A stretch of 64,000 nt of DNA from Actinomyces capricornis (GTDB lineage: Bacteria > Actinomycetota > Actinomycetes > Actinomycetales > Actinomycetaceae). Under the pieces are notes generated by a model, which saw nothing but the letters and a program-made list of their open reading frames with translations, ran no database searches and had not been told where the DNA came from. The stretch lies in assembly GCF_019974135.1 (NCBI RefSeq), contig NZ_AP025017.1:2480001-2544000 (forward strand), read 5' to 3'. The position numbers and the translations under genes are program-made. Shown here in pieces: positions 17,802 through 26,651 of this stretch (positions are counted from its first letter, which is position 1; each line of letters begins with the position of its first letter).

Positions 17802-17954
17802 TCGCGCGAGTGGTCGCGCCATCGCCGTCGAGAACGAGCAGCCGCCCTCGACCAGCCGCGGCACGCCGGCCCCGCAGTGGCGCGGGCCGCCCGGGGCGCG
17901 CGGTGCGGTAGCCTGCCGGCAGCCGACGCGACGCCACCGCCAGGCGGTACGGTC

Positions 17955-20354
17955 GTGGCGGAGCGCGGCCAGCACACGACGCCCGCACACCCCGCTACCC
18001 CGCAGCCACCTCGCATGACACCACCCCCAGCCTCCAGCGCCCCCGCAGGGCCGGGGCCCGCGCCCCGCGGAGCCGTGCCCCTGCTGGACCGCCCCCTGGA
18101 GCGGCTCGTGGGCAAGGCCACCGCCAAGCAGCTGGCCGCCCAGGGCCTGAGCACCGGGGCCGACCTCCTGCGCCACCTGCCCCGGCGCTATGAGGCCTGG
18201 GGGGAGTTGACCGACCTGAGCGCGCTCAAGGACGGCGAGCAGGCCACCATCCAGGCCCAGGTGGTGCGCTCGGCCTCGCGCCGCACCCGCTCCGGGCGCC
18301 CGCCGGCCCTCATGGAGGCCACCGTCACCGACGGCGCCTCGACCATGGGCATGGTCCTCTTCGGCTCCCCGGGCCAGATGAAGGCCAGCGCCGAGCAGCT
18401 CAGGGCCGGCACCACCGTCCTGCTCAGCGGCAGGGTCGGCCTGCACCAGGGCCGCAAGCAGCTGGCCTCCCCGAGGTTCCAGGTCCTCGACGAGCTCGAC
18501 CAGGCCGAGCGCGAGGCGCTTCTGGCCCGCCCCCTGCCCATCTACCCCGCTACCGACGCCCTGCCCTCCTGGCGGGTGGCCAAGGCCGTGCGCACCGTCC
18601 TGGACCAGCTCGACCCCCAGGACGTGCCCGAGCCCCTGCCCGAGGACATCCGCCGCCGGGCCGGGCTCATCGACGCCCTGACCGCCTACCAGTGGGCCCA
18701 CCGCCCCCAGGACGCCCACCAGTGGCGCGCCGCCCGCGCCCGCCTGCGCCACGAGGAGGCCCTCGTCCTCCAGGTCGCCCTGGCCCAGCGCCGCGCCCGC
18801 CACGAGGCCACCCGCACCGCCGTGGCCTGGCCCCTGCCCGGGCCCGACTCCCTGCGCGCCGACCTGGACGCCGCCCTGCCCTTCGAGCTGACCGCCGGCC
18901 AGCAGCGGGTCGGGGACCGGCTCGCCGCCGAGCTGGCCAGCACCGTGCCCATGCAGCGCCTCCTCCAGGGCGACGTCGGCTCGGGCAAGACCGTGGTGGC
19001 CCTGCGCGCCATGCTCCAGGTGGTGGGCGATGGCGGGCAGGCCGCCCTCCTGGCCCCCACCGAGGTCCTGGCCGCCCAGCACTGCGACTCCCTGCGCGCC
19101 ATGCTCGGGCCCCTGGGCCAGGCGGGCATGCTCGGCGGGGCCGAGCGCGCCACCCGCATCCACCTGCTGACCGGCTCGACCCCCGCCGCCCAGCGCCGCG
19201 CCATCCTGGCCGACCTGGCGGGCGGGCAGGGGGCCATTGTCGTGGGCACCCACGCCCTGCTGTCCGACACCGTCCAGATCCCCTTCCTGGGGCTGGTCGT
19301 GGTCGATGAGCAGCACCGCTTCGGCGTGGCCCAGCGCGACGCCCTGCGCGAGCGCGGCGGGGCCTCCGACCCGGTCACCGGCCAGCGCCACACCCCCCAC
19401 CTGCTGGTGATGACCGCCACCCCTATTCCGCGCACCATCGCCATGACCGTCTTCGGGGACCTGGCCACCTGCGTGCTCGACGAGGTGCCCGCCGGCCGCA
19501 GCCCCGTGACCACCCACCTGGTGCCCTGGGAGCGCAGCACCTGGGTGGCCGGCATCTGGCGGCGCGCCGCCCGGGAGGTGGCCGCCGGTGGGCGCGTCTA
19601 CGTGGTCTGCCCGCGCATCGACGCCGGGCAGGACGACCCGGACCAGGAGGAGCGGGGGGCCGGGACCGGTCCGGCCCCGGGCAGGGACGCCGGTGCGCCC
19701 GGGGACGGCCGGGATGATGGGGGGCCCCGCCCCGCCCGGCCCCTGGCCGCCGTCGAGGACTGGGCCGAGCGCCTGCGCGCCGAGCCCGCTCTGGAGGGCA
19801 TCGGCGTGGCCACCCTCACCGGCAGGATGACCAGCGCCCAGAAGGAGGAGGCCATGGAGGCCTTCGCCTCGGGGCGCACCCCCGTCCTGGTGGCCACCAC
19901 CGTCATCGAGGTCGGCGTCGACGTCGCCGAGGCCTCCATGATGGTCATCCTGGACGCCGAGCGCTTCGGCCTGTCCCAGCTCCACCAGCTGCGCGGGCGC
20001 GTGGGCCGCGGCCGGCGCGAGTCCCTGTGCACCGCCGTCACCGGTGCCCAGGTCGGCAGCCCCGCCTTCCACCGCCTCAAGGCCTTCGCCTCGACCACCG
20101 ACGGCTTCGCCCTGGCCGAGGCCGACCTGGAACTGCGCGCCGAGGGCGACGTCCTGGGGGCCTCCCAGTCGGGGCGTGTCTCCGGGCTGGACCTGCTGCG
20201 CGTGACCCGCGACGCCGAGCTCATCGCCACCGCCCGGCGCCAGGCCGAGAGAATCGTCGCAGCCGACCCCGAGCTCCATGAGCACCGCGCGCTCGCGGCC
20301 GCCATCGCCGAGCGCCTCGATGAGGAGTCCCAGGCCTACCTGGAGCGCTCCTAG
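17955..20354 (+). CDS. recG: ATP-dependent DNA helicase RecG
   Basis: Branch-migration helicase that remodels stalled forks and Holliday junctions. The protein (799 aa from the GTG at 17955) has the N-terminal wedge domain with OB fold, Walker A GDVGSGKT, the DEQH box in VVDEQHRFG, motif III TATPIPRT and the C-terminal helicase domain with QLRGRVGRG. An acidic Gly/Pro insert (around GTGPAPGRDAGAPGDG) sits in the second helicase lobe. A TAGCCT box at 17909-17914 predicts a transcript start near 17921, making the GTG at 17955 (weak AGGCGG ahead) or the ATG at 18015 possible starts; the first 40 residues are low complexity either way. Confidence 0.93.
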   Translation: MAERGQHTTPAHPATPQPPRMTPPPASSAPAGPGPAPRGAVPLLDRPLERLVGKATAKQLAAQGLSTGADLLRHLPRRYEAWGELTDLSALKDGEQATIQAQVVRSASRRTRSGRPPALMEATVTDGASTMGMVLFGSPGQMKASAEQLRAGTTVLLSGRVGLHQGRKQLASPRFQVLDELDQAEREALLARPLPIYPATDALPSWRVAKAVRTVLDQLDPQDVPEPLPEDIRRRAGLIDALTAYQWAHRPQDAHQWRAARARLRHEEALVLQVALAQRRARHEATRTAVAWPLPGPDSLRADLDAALPFELTAGQQRVGDRLAAELASTVPMQRLLQGDVGSGKTVVALRAMLQVVGDGGQAALLAPTEVLAAQHCDSLRAMLGPLGQAGMLGGAERATRIHLLTGSTPAAQRRAILADLAGGQGAIVVGTHALLSDTVQIPFLGLVVVDEQHRFGVAQRDALRERGGASDPVTGQRHTPHLLVMTATPIPRTIAMTVFGDLATCVLDEVPAGRSPVTTHLVPWERSTWVAGIWRRAAREVAAGGRVYVVCPRIDAGQDDPDQEERGAGTGPAPGRDAGAPGDGRDDGGPRPARPLAAVEDWAERLRAEPALEGIGVATLTGRMTSAQKEEAMEAFASGRTPVLVATTVIEVGVDVAEASMMVILDAERFGLSQLHQLRGRVGRGRRESLCTAVTGAQVGSPAFHRLKAFASTTDGFALAEADLELRAEGDVLGASQSGRVSGLDLLRVTRDAELIATARRQAERIVAADPELHEHRALAAAIAERLDEESQAYLERS

Positions 20355-20400
20355 AGGCCTGGTCCGGGGGATGGTGGAGGCTGCCGGTGGGGCGCGGGCC

Positions 20401-20967
20401 TCAGGGGGCCTCGGGCTCGGCGAACCACAGGAGGGTCTCGCCGTACCTCTTGGAGGAGAAGCGGCCGAGCCCGGGGGGCCAGGTCGGCTCGGGGGTGCGC
20501 GAGGAGCGCTCGACCACCACCACCGAGCCGGGGGCCAGCCACGGGTCCTGATCCCGCACCAGGGGGGTGAGGATGGCCTCCAGGTCGGCCTGGCCCATGT
20601 CGTAGGGCGGGTCGAGCAGAACCAGGTCGATCGGGGCCCCGGCGGGGCCCGCCAGGTAGGAGGCGGCCTTGGCCCCCACGGCGCGCACGCCCCGCAGCCC
20701 CAGCGCCCTGGCATTGCGCTGACAGGCCTGGACGGCTGCGCGGGCCGAGTCCACCAGTGTCACCTCGGCGGCTCCGCGGCTGGCGGCCTCCAGGCCCAGG
20801 GCTCCCGAGCCCGCGCACAGGTCGAGCACGCGCGCATCCTCGATGACCCCGTAGTGCTCCAGCCGGGCGAACAGCGCCTCGCGGACCCTCTCGGAGGTGG
20901 GGCGCGTGCCGGTGCGCGGCACCTCGATACTGCGCCCCCCGGCGCTGCCCGCCACGATCCTGGTCAT
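20401..20967 (-). CDS. rsmD: 16S rRNA (guanine(966)-N(2))-methyltransferase RsmD
   Basis: Methylates G966 of 16S rRNA during 30S maturation. The 188-residue Rossmann-fold methyltransferase has the SAM site VLDLCAGSGALGLEA (about 47-61), the catalytic motif LLDPPYD (about 114-120), and the RVREALF signature near 28. It is normally encoded in line between recG and coaD; here it is on the opposite strand, convergent with recG and divergent from coaD. TAGGGT stands 6 nt upstream of the ATG, so it is probably expressed from its own leaderless promoter. Confidence 0.94.
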   Translation of the reverse strand: MTRIVAGSAGGRSIEVPRTGTRPTSERVREALFARLEHYGVIEDARVLDLCAGSGALGLEAASRGAAEVTLVDSARAAVQACQRNARALGLRGVRAVGAKAASYLAGPAGAPIDLVLLDPPYDMGQADLEAILTPLVRDQDPWLAPGSVVVVERSSRTPEPTWPPGLGRFSSKRYGETLLWFAEPEAP

Positions 20968-20973
20968 GAACCG

Positions 20974-20979
20974 ACCCTA
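20974..20979 (-). promoter_or_regulatory. Leaderless -10 box, rsmD
   Basis: On the minus strand TAGGGT is followed by 6 nt and the rsmD ATG (20967). No ribosome binding site is present. This gives the inverted rsmD its own promoter. Confidence 0.55.
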
Positions 20980-21124
20980 CCCGCAGCGGCCCTCACCCAC
21001 GGCTATCGCGCGGTGGGCGGATGCGGTGGGCGGGTACGGCGCACGGGCGCGCGGAGGGGCGCAGTGGGCGTGTGATCCCCGCGTGATCCCGGCGTGCGTC
21101 CCGCGGTGGCGCGCATCGCGCCGC

Positions 21125-21130
21125 TACCGT
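21125..21130 (+). promoter_or_regulatory. Leaderless -10 box, coaD
   Basis: TACCGT, 6 nt (GAGCCC), then the coaD ATG at 21137. Leaderless layout as in several other genes of this window. Confidence 0.55.
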
Positions 21131-21136
21131 GAGCCC

Positions 21137-21640
21137 ATGAGTCTGGCCGTCTACCCCGGGAGCTTCGACCCCCTGACCCTGGGGCACCTCGATATCGCCA
21201 CCCGCGCCGCCGCCCTGTTCGGAACCGTCGTCATCGCCGTGGCGCACAACACCTCCAAGGCGGGCCGCCACCTGCTCAGCGCCGAGGACCGCCTGGACCT
21301 GGCCCGCCGGGCCACCGCCGGCCTGGCGGGCGTGGAGGTCGACCTGGTCCCCGGCCTGCTGGCCGACTACTGCCGCTCGCGCGGTGCCTCGGCCATCGTC
21401 AAGGGGCTGCGCAGCGGGAGCGACCTGGACGCCGAGCTGCCCATGGCCCTGCTCAACCGGGACCTGGGGGCTCCTGAGACCGTCTTCCTGACGGCAGCTC
21501 CCGCCCACGCCCACATCTCCTCCTCCCTGGTCAAGGAGGTCGCCGCCCACGGGGGGGATGTCTCGGGCCTCGTGCCCCCCGTCGTCGCCCAGGGCCTGGC
21601 CCGGGCCACGGCGCGCCGTCAGGGCCACCAGGTACCCTGA
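21137..21640 (+). CDS. coaD: Phosphopantetheine adenylyltransferase
   Basis: Fourth step of coenzyme A synthesis: adenylylation of 4'-phosphopantetheine. The 167-residue nucleotidyltransferase has the signature YPGSFDPLTLGHLDI (6-20, with the T/HxGH-type motif) and ISSSLVKEVA near 128. A much longer open frame upstream is an artefact; the ATG at 21137 gives the conserved start. It heads a run with the DivIVA-like gene, yceD, rnc and mutM, a conserved actinobacterial order. Confidence 0.96.
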   Translation: MSLAVYPGSFDPLTLGHLDIATRAAALFGTVVIAVAHNTSKAGRHLLSAEDRLDLARRATAGLAGVEVDLVPGLLADYCRSRGASAIVKGLRSGSDLDAELPMALLNRDLGAPETVFLTAAPAHAHISSSLVKEVAAHGGDVSGLVPPVVAQGLARATARRQGHQVP

Positions 21641-21665
21641 ACCCCGCGAATCGAGAGGAAGAACC

Positions 21666-22238
21666 GTGACGACCAGTCGTGATGCCGGAGATGACCTGCT
21701 GAGGATCCTCGATGAGCTCGACGAGCTCATCGCCTCGGCCCGCTCCATGCCCATGAGTGCCTCAGCCATCGTCAACCGCGAGGCCGCCCAGGAGCTCATC
21801 GCCCGGGCCCGCCGCTCCGTGCCCACCGCGGTGCACCGGGCCGAGGAGATCGTCGCCGACGCCGACGCCGTCCTGGCCCAGGGGCGCGAGGAGTCCGAGC
21901 GGCTGGTCACCCACGCCCACCAGGAGGCTGAGCGCCTCGTGGCCGGGGAGAACATCGTGCGCATGGCCAATGACCGCGCCGACGCCATCATCGCCGCCGC
22001 CGAGGACAAGGCCTCCGCCCTGCGCCACGGGGCCGAGGAGTACTCCGACAAGGCCCTGGCGGCCCTGGAGGAGGAGGTGGCCAAGATCGCCGAGCAGGTC
22101 CGTGCCGGCCGGGAGGTCCTGGCCGCGCGCCTGGAGACCTGGGAGGGCGAGCCGCTGTCCCAGCCCGCCGTCGGAGAGGTCCAGGAGCCCGTGCGCCGCC
22201 GGGCGAACTGGTCGGTCGACCCCGGCCCCCTGCGCTGA
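21666..22238 (+). CDS. DivIVA-like coiled-coil protein, SepIVA homolog
   Basis: Coiled-coil protein of 190 residues with Ala/Glu/Arg heptads over about residues 10-160 and no membrane segment. Its place between coaD and the DUF177 gene, next to rnc and mutM, matches SepIVA (Rv2927c in Mycobacterium tuberculosis), a DivIVA-like factor of septation and cell elongation. The GTG at 21666 follows GAGAGGAAG. The homology is inferred from synteny, length and composition. Similar coiled-coil proteins are often mislabelled as ATP synthase subunit B. Confidence 0.75.
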   Translation: MTTSRDAGDDLLRILDELDELIASARSMPMSASAIVNREAAQELIARARRSVPTAVHRAEEIVADADAVLAQGREESERLVTHAHQEAERLVAGENIVRMANDRADAIIAAAEDKASALRHGAEEYSDKALAALEEEVAKIAEQVRAGREVLAARLETWEGEPLSQPAVGEVQEPVRRRANWSVDPGPLR

Positions 22239-22280
22239 ACGCCCCGCCCCACCGCCCACCACGCATCCAGCGGAGGAGAC

Positions 22281-22928
22281 ATGCCCGGACTGGTCATCGA
22301 CATCGTGGACCTGCCCCGCCCCGCGGGCTCGGTCAAGAGCCTGCACCTGAGCACGCCGGCGCCCGCCCAGTTGGGCAATGAGGTCATCGGCGTGCCCGAG
22401 GGCAGCGACCTGGATATCGAGGTCACCCTGACCTCCATGGATGAGGGGGTCCTGGCCCAGGCCCGGGCCCAGTGCCGGATCCATGGCGAGTGCGTGCGCT
22501 GCCTGCGCGACCTCGATGAGGAGCGCACCGTGAGCATCGATGAGCTCTACTTCCTGCCCGAGGCCATCGAGGCCCAGCGCGCCCAGGGCGATGAGGAGGC
22601 CGAGGACCTGCTGGAGCTGGGGGAGACCACCCTGGACCTGGAGCCTGCCCTGCGCGACGCCATCATCCCCACCCTGCCCCTGCGGCCGCTGTGCCGCCCC
22701 GAGTGCCCCGGGCTGTGCCCCGAGTGCGGTGAGCGCATGGAGGACCTGCCCGCCGATCACCACCATGAGGTCATCGACCCCCGCTGGGCGGCCCTGGCCG
22801 GATTCATGGACCAGGCCACCGGCTCCGCGGGCCCCGGGCCTGGGGCCGGCGACGCCGAGGGCGCTGCGGGCGACGGTCCCGGCGGGGGGCCCGATCAGGG
22901 TGGGCCGCACCGGGACGAGGGCGTGTGA
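22281..22928 (+). CDS. yceD: YceD/DUF177 family protein
   Basis: DUF177 protein (YceD), 215 residues, linked in other bacteria to 23S rRNA metabolism. It has the CVRCLRDL motif (Cys71, Cys74) and a second cysteine cluster [13 protein letters not shown] near 137-150 that could bind metal. The C-terminal 50 residues are Gly/Pro-rich and probably disordered. The stop codon overlaps the rnc start (TGATG). In most genomes rpmF (L32) follows directly; it is absent here. Confidence 0.88.
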   Translation: MPGLVIDIVDLPRPAGSVKSLHLSTPAPAQLGNEVIGVPEGSDLDIEVTLTSMDEGVLAQARAQCRIHGECVRCLRDLDEERTVSIDELYFLPEAIEAQRAQGDEEAEDLLELGETTLDLEPALRDAIIPTLPLRPLCRPECPGLCPECGERMEDLPADHHHEVIDPRWAALAGFMDQATGSAGPGPGAGDAEGAAGDGPGGGPDQGGPHRDEGV

Positions 22929-23767
22929 TGGCCCGGCGCCGCAGCGCCCCACCGGCGCGCACCGACACCGAGGTGCTGGTCTACCGCTGGGGCCCCACCA
23001 TCGAGGCAGCGCTGCTGGAGCTGGCCCTGACCCACCGCTCCTGGGCCAATGAGAACGGCGGCCTGCCCACCAACGAGCGCCTGGAGTTCCTGGGGGACTC
23101 GGTGCTGGGCATCATCGTCACCGAGCACCTCTACCGCACTCACCCCGAGGTCCCCGAGGGGCAGCTGGCCAAGATGCGGGCCGCCACGGTCTCCGAGCCG
23201 GCCCTGGCGGCCGTGGCGCGCGACCTGGGCCTGGGTGAGTTCATCAAGCTGGGCAAGGGTGAGGCGCTCTCGGGCGGTCGGGACAAGGACTCCATCCTGT
23301 CCGACACCGTTGAGGCCCTCATCGGCGCCACCTACCTCACCCATGGCCTGGAGACGGTACGGGCCGTCGTCACCCGCCTGGTCTCGCGCTTCCTGGACTC
23401 GGCCCGCACCCGTGGGGCGGGACTGGACTGGAAGACCAGCCTGCAGGAGCTCGCCGCCGCCCACCGCCTGGGTGCCCCCTCCTACGAGGTCAGCGGTGAG
23501 GGCCCCGACCACCACCGGGTCTTCTCGGCCCAGGCCATCGTCGATGGCAGGGTCATGGGCTCGGGCCGGGGCTCATCGAAGAAGGTCGCCGAGCATGAGG
23601 CCGCCGAGGCCGCCTACGCCGCGATCCTGGCCTCCCACGGCGACGGTGGACTGGACCTTCCCGGCGTCAACGACGCCCTGCGCGTCGACCTCAGCGCCCA
23701 CCTGGCCGGTCAGGAGCAGGTGGGGCAGGCGGGTCTCCGGGGCCGGGGGCGGGCCGGCAATGCCTGA
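22928..23767 (+). CDS. rnc: Ribonuclease III
   Basis: Endonuclease for double-stranded RNA in rRNA and mRNA processing. The 279-residue protein has the signature ERLEFLGDS (50-58) with the catalytic acidic residues, the second acidic motif DTVEALIGA near 125, and a C-terminal dsRNA-binding domain (about 165-235) ending in [12 protein letters not shown] 40-residue C-terminal tail is unusual but unconserved. The ATG overlaps the yceD stop; GTG at 22925 is an alternative. The end overlaps mutM by 8 bp. Confidence 0.95.
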   Translation: MARRRSAPPARTDTEVLVYRWGPTIEAALLELALTHRSWANENGGLPTNERLEFLGDSVLGIIVTEHLYRTHPEVPEGQLAKMRAATVSEPALAAVARDLGLGEFIKLGKGEALSGGRDKDSILSDTVEALIGATYLTHGLETVRAVVTRLVSRFLDSARTRGAGLDWKTSLQELAAAHRLGAPSYEVSGEGPDHHRVFSAQAIVDGRVMGSGRGSSKKVAEHEAAEAAYAAILASHGDGGLDLPGVNDALRVDLSAHLAGQEQVGQAGLRGRGRAGNA

Positions 23768-24860
23768 GCTGCCGGAGGTCGAGTCCGTCCGTGCGGGTCT
23801 GGCCAGGCACCTGACCGGGCGCACCATCACCGCCGTCGAGGTGCTCGACCCCAGGCCCCTGCGCCGCCAGGATGGGGGTCCGCAGGCCTTCTGCGACCAG
23901 CTGACCGGGCGGAGCATCACCGCGGCGGTGCGCCGCGGCAAGTTCCTGTGGCTGCCCCTGGATGATGGGCGGGCACTGTCGGCCCACCTGGGCATGAGCG
24001 GCCAGCTCCTCGTGCGCGGAACCGGCGCCCCAGGACCCGGCCAGGGGGCTGCGCAGGCGGGCGATGAGCGGGTGGGGGAGGGGCCCGCCGTCGGCGGCGG
24101 GGCGGATCCCGATCCCTTCCTGGGGGCGGGGCACGAGCCCCGGGTCGATATGACGGCCACCCGCGCCCCGAGCCTGGTGCGCGAGCTGTCGGTCCGTCCC
24201 AGGCATCTGCGCGTGCGCCTGCACCTGAGCTCCCAGCCCCAGGACCCCGGCACCGGGGCGGCCCTGGACCTGGTGGACCAGCGCATGCTCGGCGGCCTGT
24301 GGGCCAGCGACCTGGTCCCCACCGTGGACGGTGCGCCCGGGGGAGTGGGGGACCGGGTGCCGCTGCTTCCCGCGGGGGCCGCCCATATCGCCCGGGACCT
24401 GCTCGATGAGGCCCTGGACCGCCGTGGTGCCATCGCCCGGATGCGGGCCTCGCGGCGCGCGGTCAAGTCCCTGCTGCTGGACCAGGGGATCGTCTCGGGC
24501 GTGGGCAATATCTACGCCGATGAGGGCCTGTGGGGCGCGGGCATCCACGGCCTGCGCCCGGGCAGGGCACTGGGCCCGCGGGTGAGCGAGCGCCTCCTGG
24601 AGTCGGTCGCCCAGGTGATGCGCCGGGCCCTGGCGGTGGGCGGGACCAGCTTCGATGCCCTGTACGTGGATGCTGAGGGGGCCGCCGGGTACTTCGCCCG
24701 CGAGCTGGCCGTCTACGGGCGCGCCGGCCTGCCCTGCCGCCGCTGCCAGGCGCCGCTGCGCACCGAGGTCGTCGGCGGACGCTCCCACACCTTCTGCCCC
24801 CGCTGCCAGACCCGGCCGCGCCTGATGGGGGAGCCCCGCCGTCGTGCCTCCCGCTCCTGA
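23760..24860 (+). CDS. mutM: Formamidopyrimidine-DNA glycosylase
   Basis: Base excision repair enzyme removing 8-oxoguanine and FaPy lesions, with AP lyase activity. The 366-residue protein begins MPELPEVE, so Pro2 becomes the Schiff-base nucleophile and Glu3 the acid. The conserved lysine (Lys61 here) is in RRGKFLWL, the helix-two-turn-helix around [11 protein letters not shown], and the zinc finger is CRRCQAP...CPRCQ at the C-terminus. A Gly/Pro/Ala-rich insertion of about 60 residues (roughly 88-148) makes it longer than the usual 270-300. Coupled to rnc by overlap. Confidence 0.94.
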   Translation: MPELPEVESVRAGLARHLTGRTITAVEVLDPRPLRRQDGGPQAFCDQLTGRSITAAVRRGKFLWLPLDDGRALSAHLGMSGQLLVRGTGAPGPGQGAAQAGDERVGEGPAVGGGADPDPFLGAGHEPRVDMTATRAPSLVRELSVRPRHLRVRLHLSSQPQDPGTGAALDLVDQRMLGGLWASDLVPTVDGAPGGVGDRVPLLPAGAAHIARDLLDEALDRRGAIARMRASRRAVKSLLLDQGIVSGVGNIYADEGLWGAGIHGLRPGRALGPRVSERLLESVAQVMRRALAVGGTSFDALYVDAEGAAGYFARELAVYGRAGLPCRRCQAPLRTEVVGGRSHTFCPRCQTRPRLMGEPRRRASRS

Positions 24861-24953
24861 GGGCGGCCGGCCCACGGCGGCCTCGCGCACCCCATGCATG
24901 GCGATCCTGGCGCCCTGAGCGCTGGGTGGTCCCTGGCCTGAGCCTGACGGCAG

Positions 24954-25018
24954 TATGCGAGTCCGGGGTGCACAGTGCGATGACCCCGCAGTCGCTATCC
25001 GCCCCCCGGGCTCGCATT
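24954..25018. repeat. Intergenic hairpin with 20-nt phased GCGA/TCGC boxes (element 4)
   Basis: GCGA occurs at 24957 and 24977, TCGC at 24992 and 25012, so each arm has two boxes 20 nt apart. It aligns without gaps to element 3 (26652-26713): 44 of 62 bases are identical, the loop ACCCCGCA is unchanged, and four stem pairs have changed on both sides. In this copy the middle of the stem is partly unpaired. It lies after mutM and before the response regulator. Confidence 0.75.
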
Positions 25019-25138
25019 CCGGGCCCGGGGCGGCTGCTCTGCTCGGCACGACCGCCCGCCGATCCCCACCGGCTTCCGGGCCGCGCCGACGACCCCCGGG
25101 ATTTGTGACGTTGGTCCCCGGCGGGGCCCCAGCGCTGG

Positions 25139-25144
25139 TAGTCT
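25139..25144 (+). promoter_or_regulatory. Leaderless -10 box, NarL-type response regulator
   Basis: TAGTCT followed by TCGGGCC and the ATG at 25152; no ribosome binding site. The 7-nt spacer equals that in front of the acyltransferase gene at 9711. Confidence 0.6.
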
Positions 25145-25151
25145 TCGGGCC

Positions 25152-25805
25152 ATGCCGAACGCCCTGTCCGCGGACCACGTCCGCGTCATGATCGTGGACG
25201 ACCATGAGATCGTCCGCCGCGGGATCGCCGAGATCATCGACAGGGCCGACGGCCTGGATGTCGTGGCCGAGGCCGGCTCACGGGCCGAGGCGGTGCGCCG
25301 CGCTGAGCTCGTGCGCCCCGACGTCATCCTCGTCGACCTCCAGCTGCCCGACGGCACCGGCATCGAGCTCATGCACGAGCTGGGGGAGTTGGTGCCCGAG
25401 GCCATGCCCATCGTGCTGACCTCCTTCGACGACGACGAGGCCCTGGCCGAGGCCCTGGAGGCCGGCGCCCGCGCCTACCTGCTCAAGACCGTCCACGGCG
25501 CCGAGATCAGCGACGTCGTGCGGGCCGTGGCCTCCGGCCGGGTCCTGCTCGATGAGCGCACCGTCACCCGCCGCCGCGCCGACCACGACGACCCCACCGC
25601 CGACCTGACCAATGCCGAGCGCAAGGTCCTGGAGCTCATCGGCGACGGCCTGTCCAACCGGGAGATCGGCGAGCGCCTGGGCGTGGCGGAGAAGACGGTG
25701 AAGAACCACATCACCTCCCTGCTGGCCAAGATGGGCCTCCAACGGCGCACCCAGGTGGCCGCCTGGGTGGCCGGGCAGCGCGCCTCGGGCTGGCGCCGCG
25801 GCTGA
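25152..25805 (+). CDS. NarL/LuxR family response regulator
   Basis: Two-component response regulator, 217 residues. The receiver domain has the acidic pair Asp16/Asp17, phospho-acceptor Asp62 in ILVDLQLPDG, Thr in LTSFDDD near 88 and Lys in YLLKT near 111; the LuxR-type helix-turn-helix is LSNREIGERLGVAEKTVKNH near 177-196. It is most like the DevR/NarL group. The GAF sensor kinase of matching type lies 1 kb away on the other strand (26844-28886) and is the likely partner, which would link it to cyd expression. Target sites are not identified. Confidence 0.9.
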   Translation: MPNALSADHVRVMIVDDHEIVRRGIAEIIDRADGLDVVAEAGSRAEAVRRAELVRPDVILVDLQLPDGTGIELMHELGELVPEAMPIVLTSFDDDEALAEALEAGARAYLLKTVHGAEISDVVRAVASGRVLLDERTVTRRRADHDDPTADLTNAERKVLELIGDGLSNREIGERLGVAEKTVKNHITSLLAKMGLQRRTQVAAWVAGQRASGWRRG

Positions 25806-25924
25806 GCCGCCCGCTCCGCTCCTGCCCCTTCTATCCGCGGTGAGGCCGGCTCTTGGCCGGCATCGGCCAGGCCACCTGCTTCAGGCGGCACGAATCGATG
25901 TTGTGTTGTAGGGGGACGATTGAC

Positions 25925-26419
25925 GTGTCTCGCCATGTGATTGCTGTAGGCAGTCGACATACAGTCGGTGTGCAGGCTGATGGCACAGTGATCGCTGTTG
26001 GAGCAAATACCGCTGGTGAATGCAGGACATCGACGTGGCGAGATATTGTTGATGTCGCTGCTGGATGTGTGCACATCTCCCGCAACACTGGGAAATCGCA
26101 CACAGTGGGCCTCGGTGCTGACGGAACTGTTCGAGCTTGCGGCTGGAACAACCATGGGCAATGCAATGTGCAGGGCTGGCGGGATGTAGCGGAGGTTGCT
26201 GCGGGATGGCGCTTCAGTGTAGGGCTGCACCACGATGGAACTGTTGTCGCCGCGGGAAGTTCCGAACGCGGGCAGTGCGATGTCTCTACGTGGACGGATG
26301 TCGTAGCCATCGCTGCAGGCGGCGCGCATACCGTAGGGCTGCGCGCTGACGGCTCTGTTGTTGCTGCTGGCGACAATAGCCATGGTCAACTGAATACTGC
26401 GGACTGGCGTCTCTTCTAG
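25925..26419 (+). CDS. RCC1-repeat protein
   Basis: Short protein of 164 residues made of about four repeats of the RCC1 type, each reading roughly HTVGLxxDGTVxAxGxNxxGQCxxxxWxDVVxVAAG. Full RCC1 propellers have seven blades, so this is either a fragment or a protein that must assemble. The GTG at 25925 is chosen for AGGGGGA about 7 nt ahead; an ATG at 25853 would add 24 unrelated residues. GC content is about 57 % in a sampled stretch, far below its neighbours, and it lies between two copies of a hairpin repeat, suggesting acquisition by transfer. No signal peptide is visible. Function unknown. Confidence 0.72.
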   Translation: MSRHVIAVGSRHTVGVQADGTVIAVGANTAGECRTSTWRDIVDVAAGCVHISRNTGKSHTVGLGADGTVRACGWNNHGQCNVQGWRDVAEVAAGWRFSVGLHHDGTVVAAGSSERGQCDVSTWTDVVAIAAGGAHTVGLRADGSVVAAGDNSHGQLNTADWRLF

Positions 26420-26508
26420 GTGTCCTTCCCGGGGAGGCTGCGGACGGTGGAGCGATACCTGCAGGGGTCCTTGGGTAGGTGCCTGCTCGGTTCTGGTGCG
26501 GCGGTCGC

Positions 26509-26575
26509 GATCTCGTACCTCGGGGTTCCATCTCGTAGGCTAGAGGTACGAGACGGAACCCTGAGGTACGAGATC
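26509..26575. repeat. Intergenic hairpin with 20-nt phased TCTCGTA boxes (element 2)
   Basis: 29-bp arms (26509-26537 and 26547-26575) pair at 27 positions plus one G-T, around a 9-nt loop. TCTCGTA occurs at 26511 and 26531, TACGAGA at 26547 and 26567; boxes are again exactly 20 nt apart. The stem is far longer than needed for a terminator. Confidence 0.78.
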
Positions 26576-26651
26576 GGTGGTGAGGGATGGTGGATGTCGG
26601 CTACTGCGCCGTCGTGGGCCTTGAGCTCCCGGTAGTACCAGGGCTCGCCAA

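Larger units (their letters stand above)
24861..25151. other. 291-bp intergenic region, mutM / response regulator
   Basis: Non-coding. It contains hairpin element 4 (24954-25018) and, at its end, the -10 box of the response regulator (25139-25144). No other gene is supported. Confidence 0.6.

Noticed and set aside
16671..20714. Very long open frame (1347 codons) on the minus strand opposite fakA-like and recG
   Set aside because: It mirrors codon structure of the real plus-strand genes in very GC-rich DNA, has repetitive Gly/Ala/Gln composition and no conserved motif or start signal.
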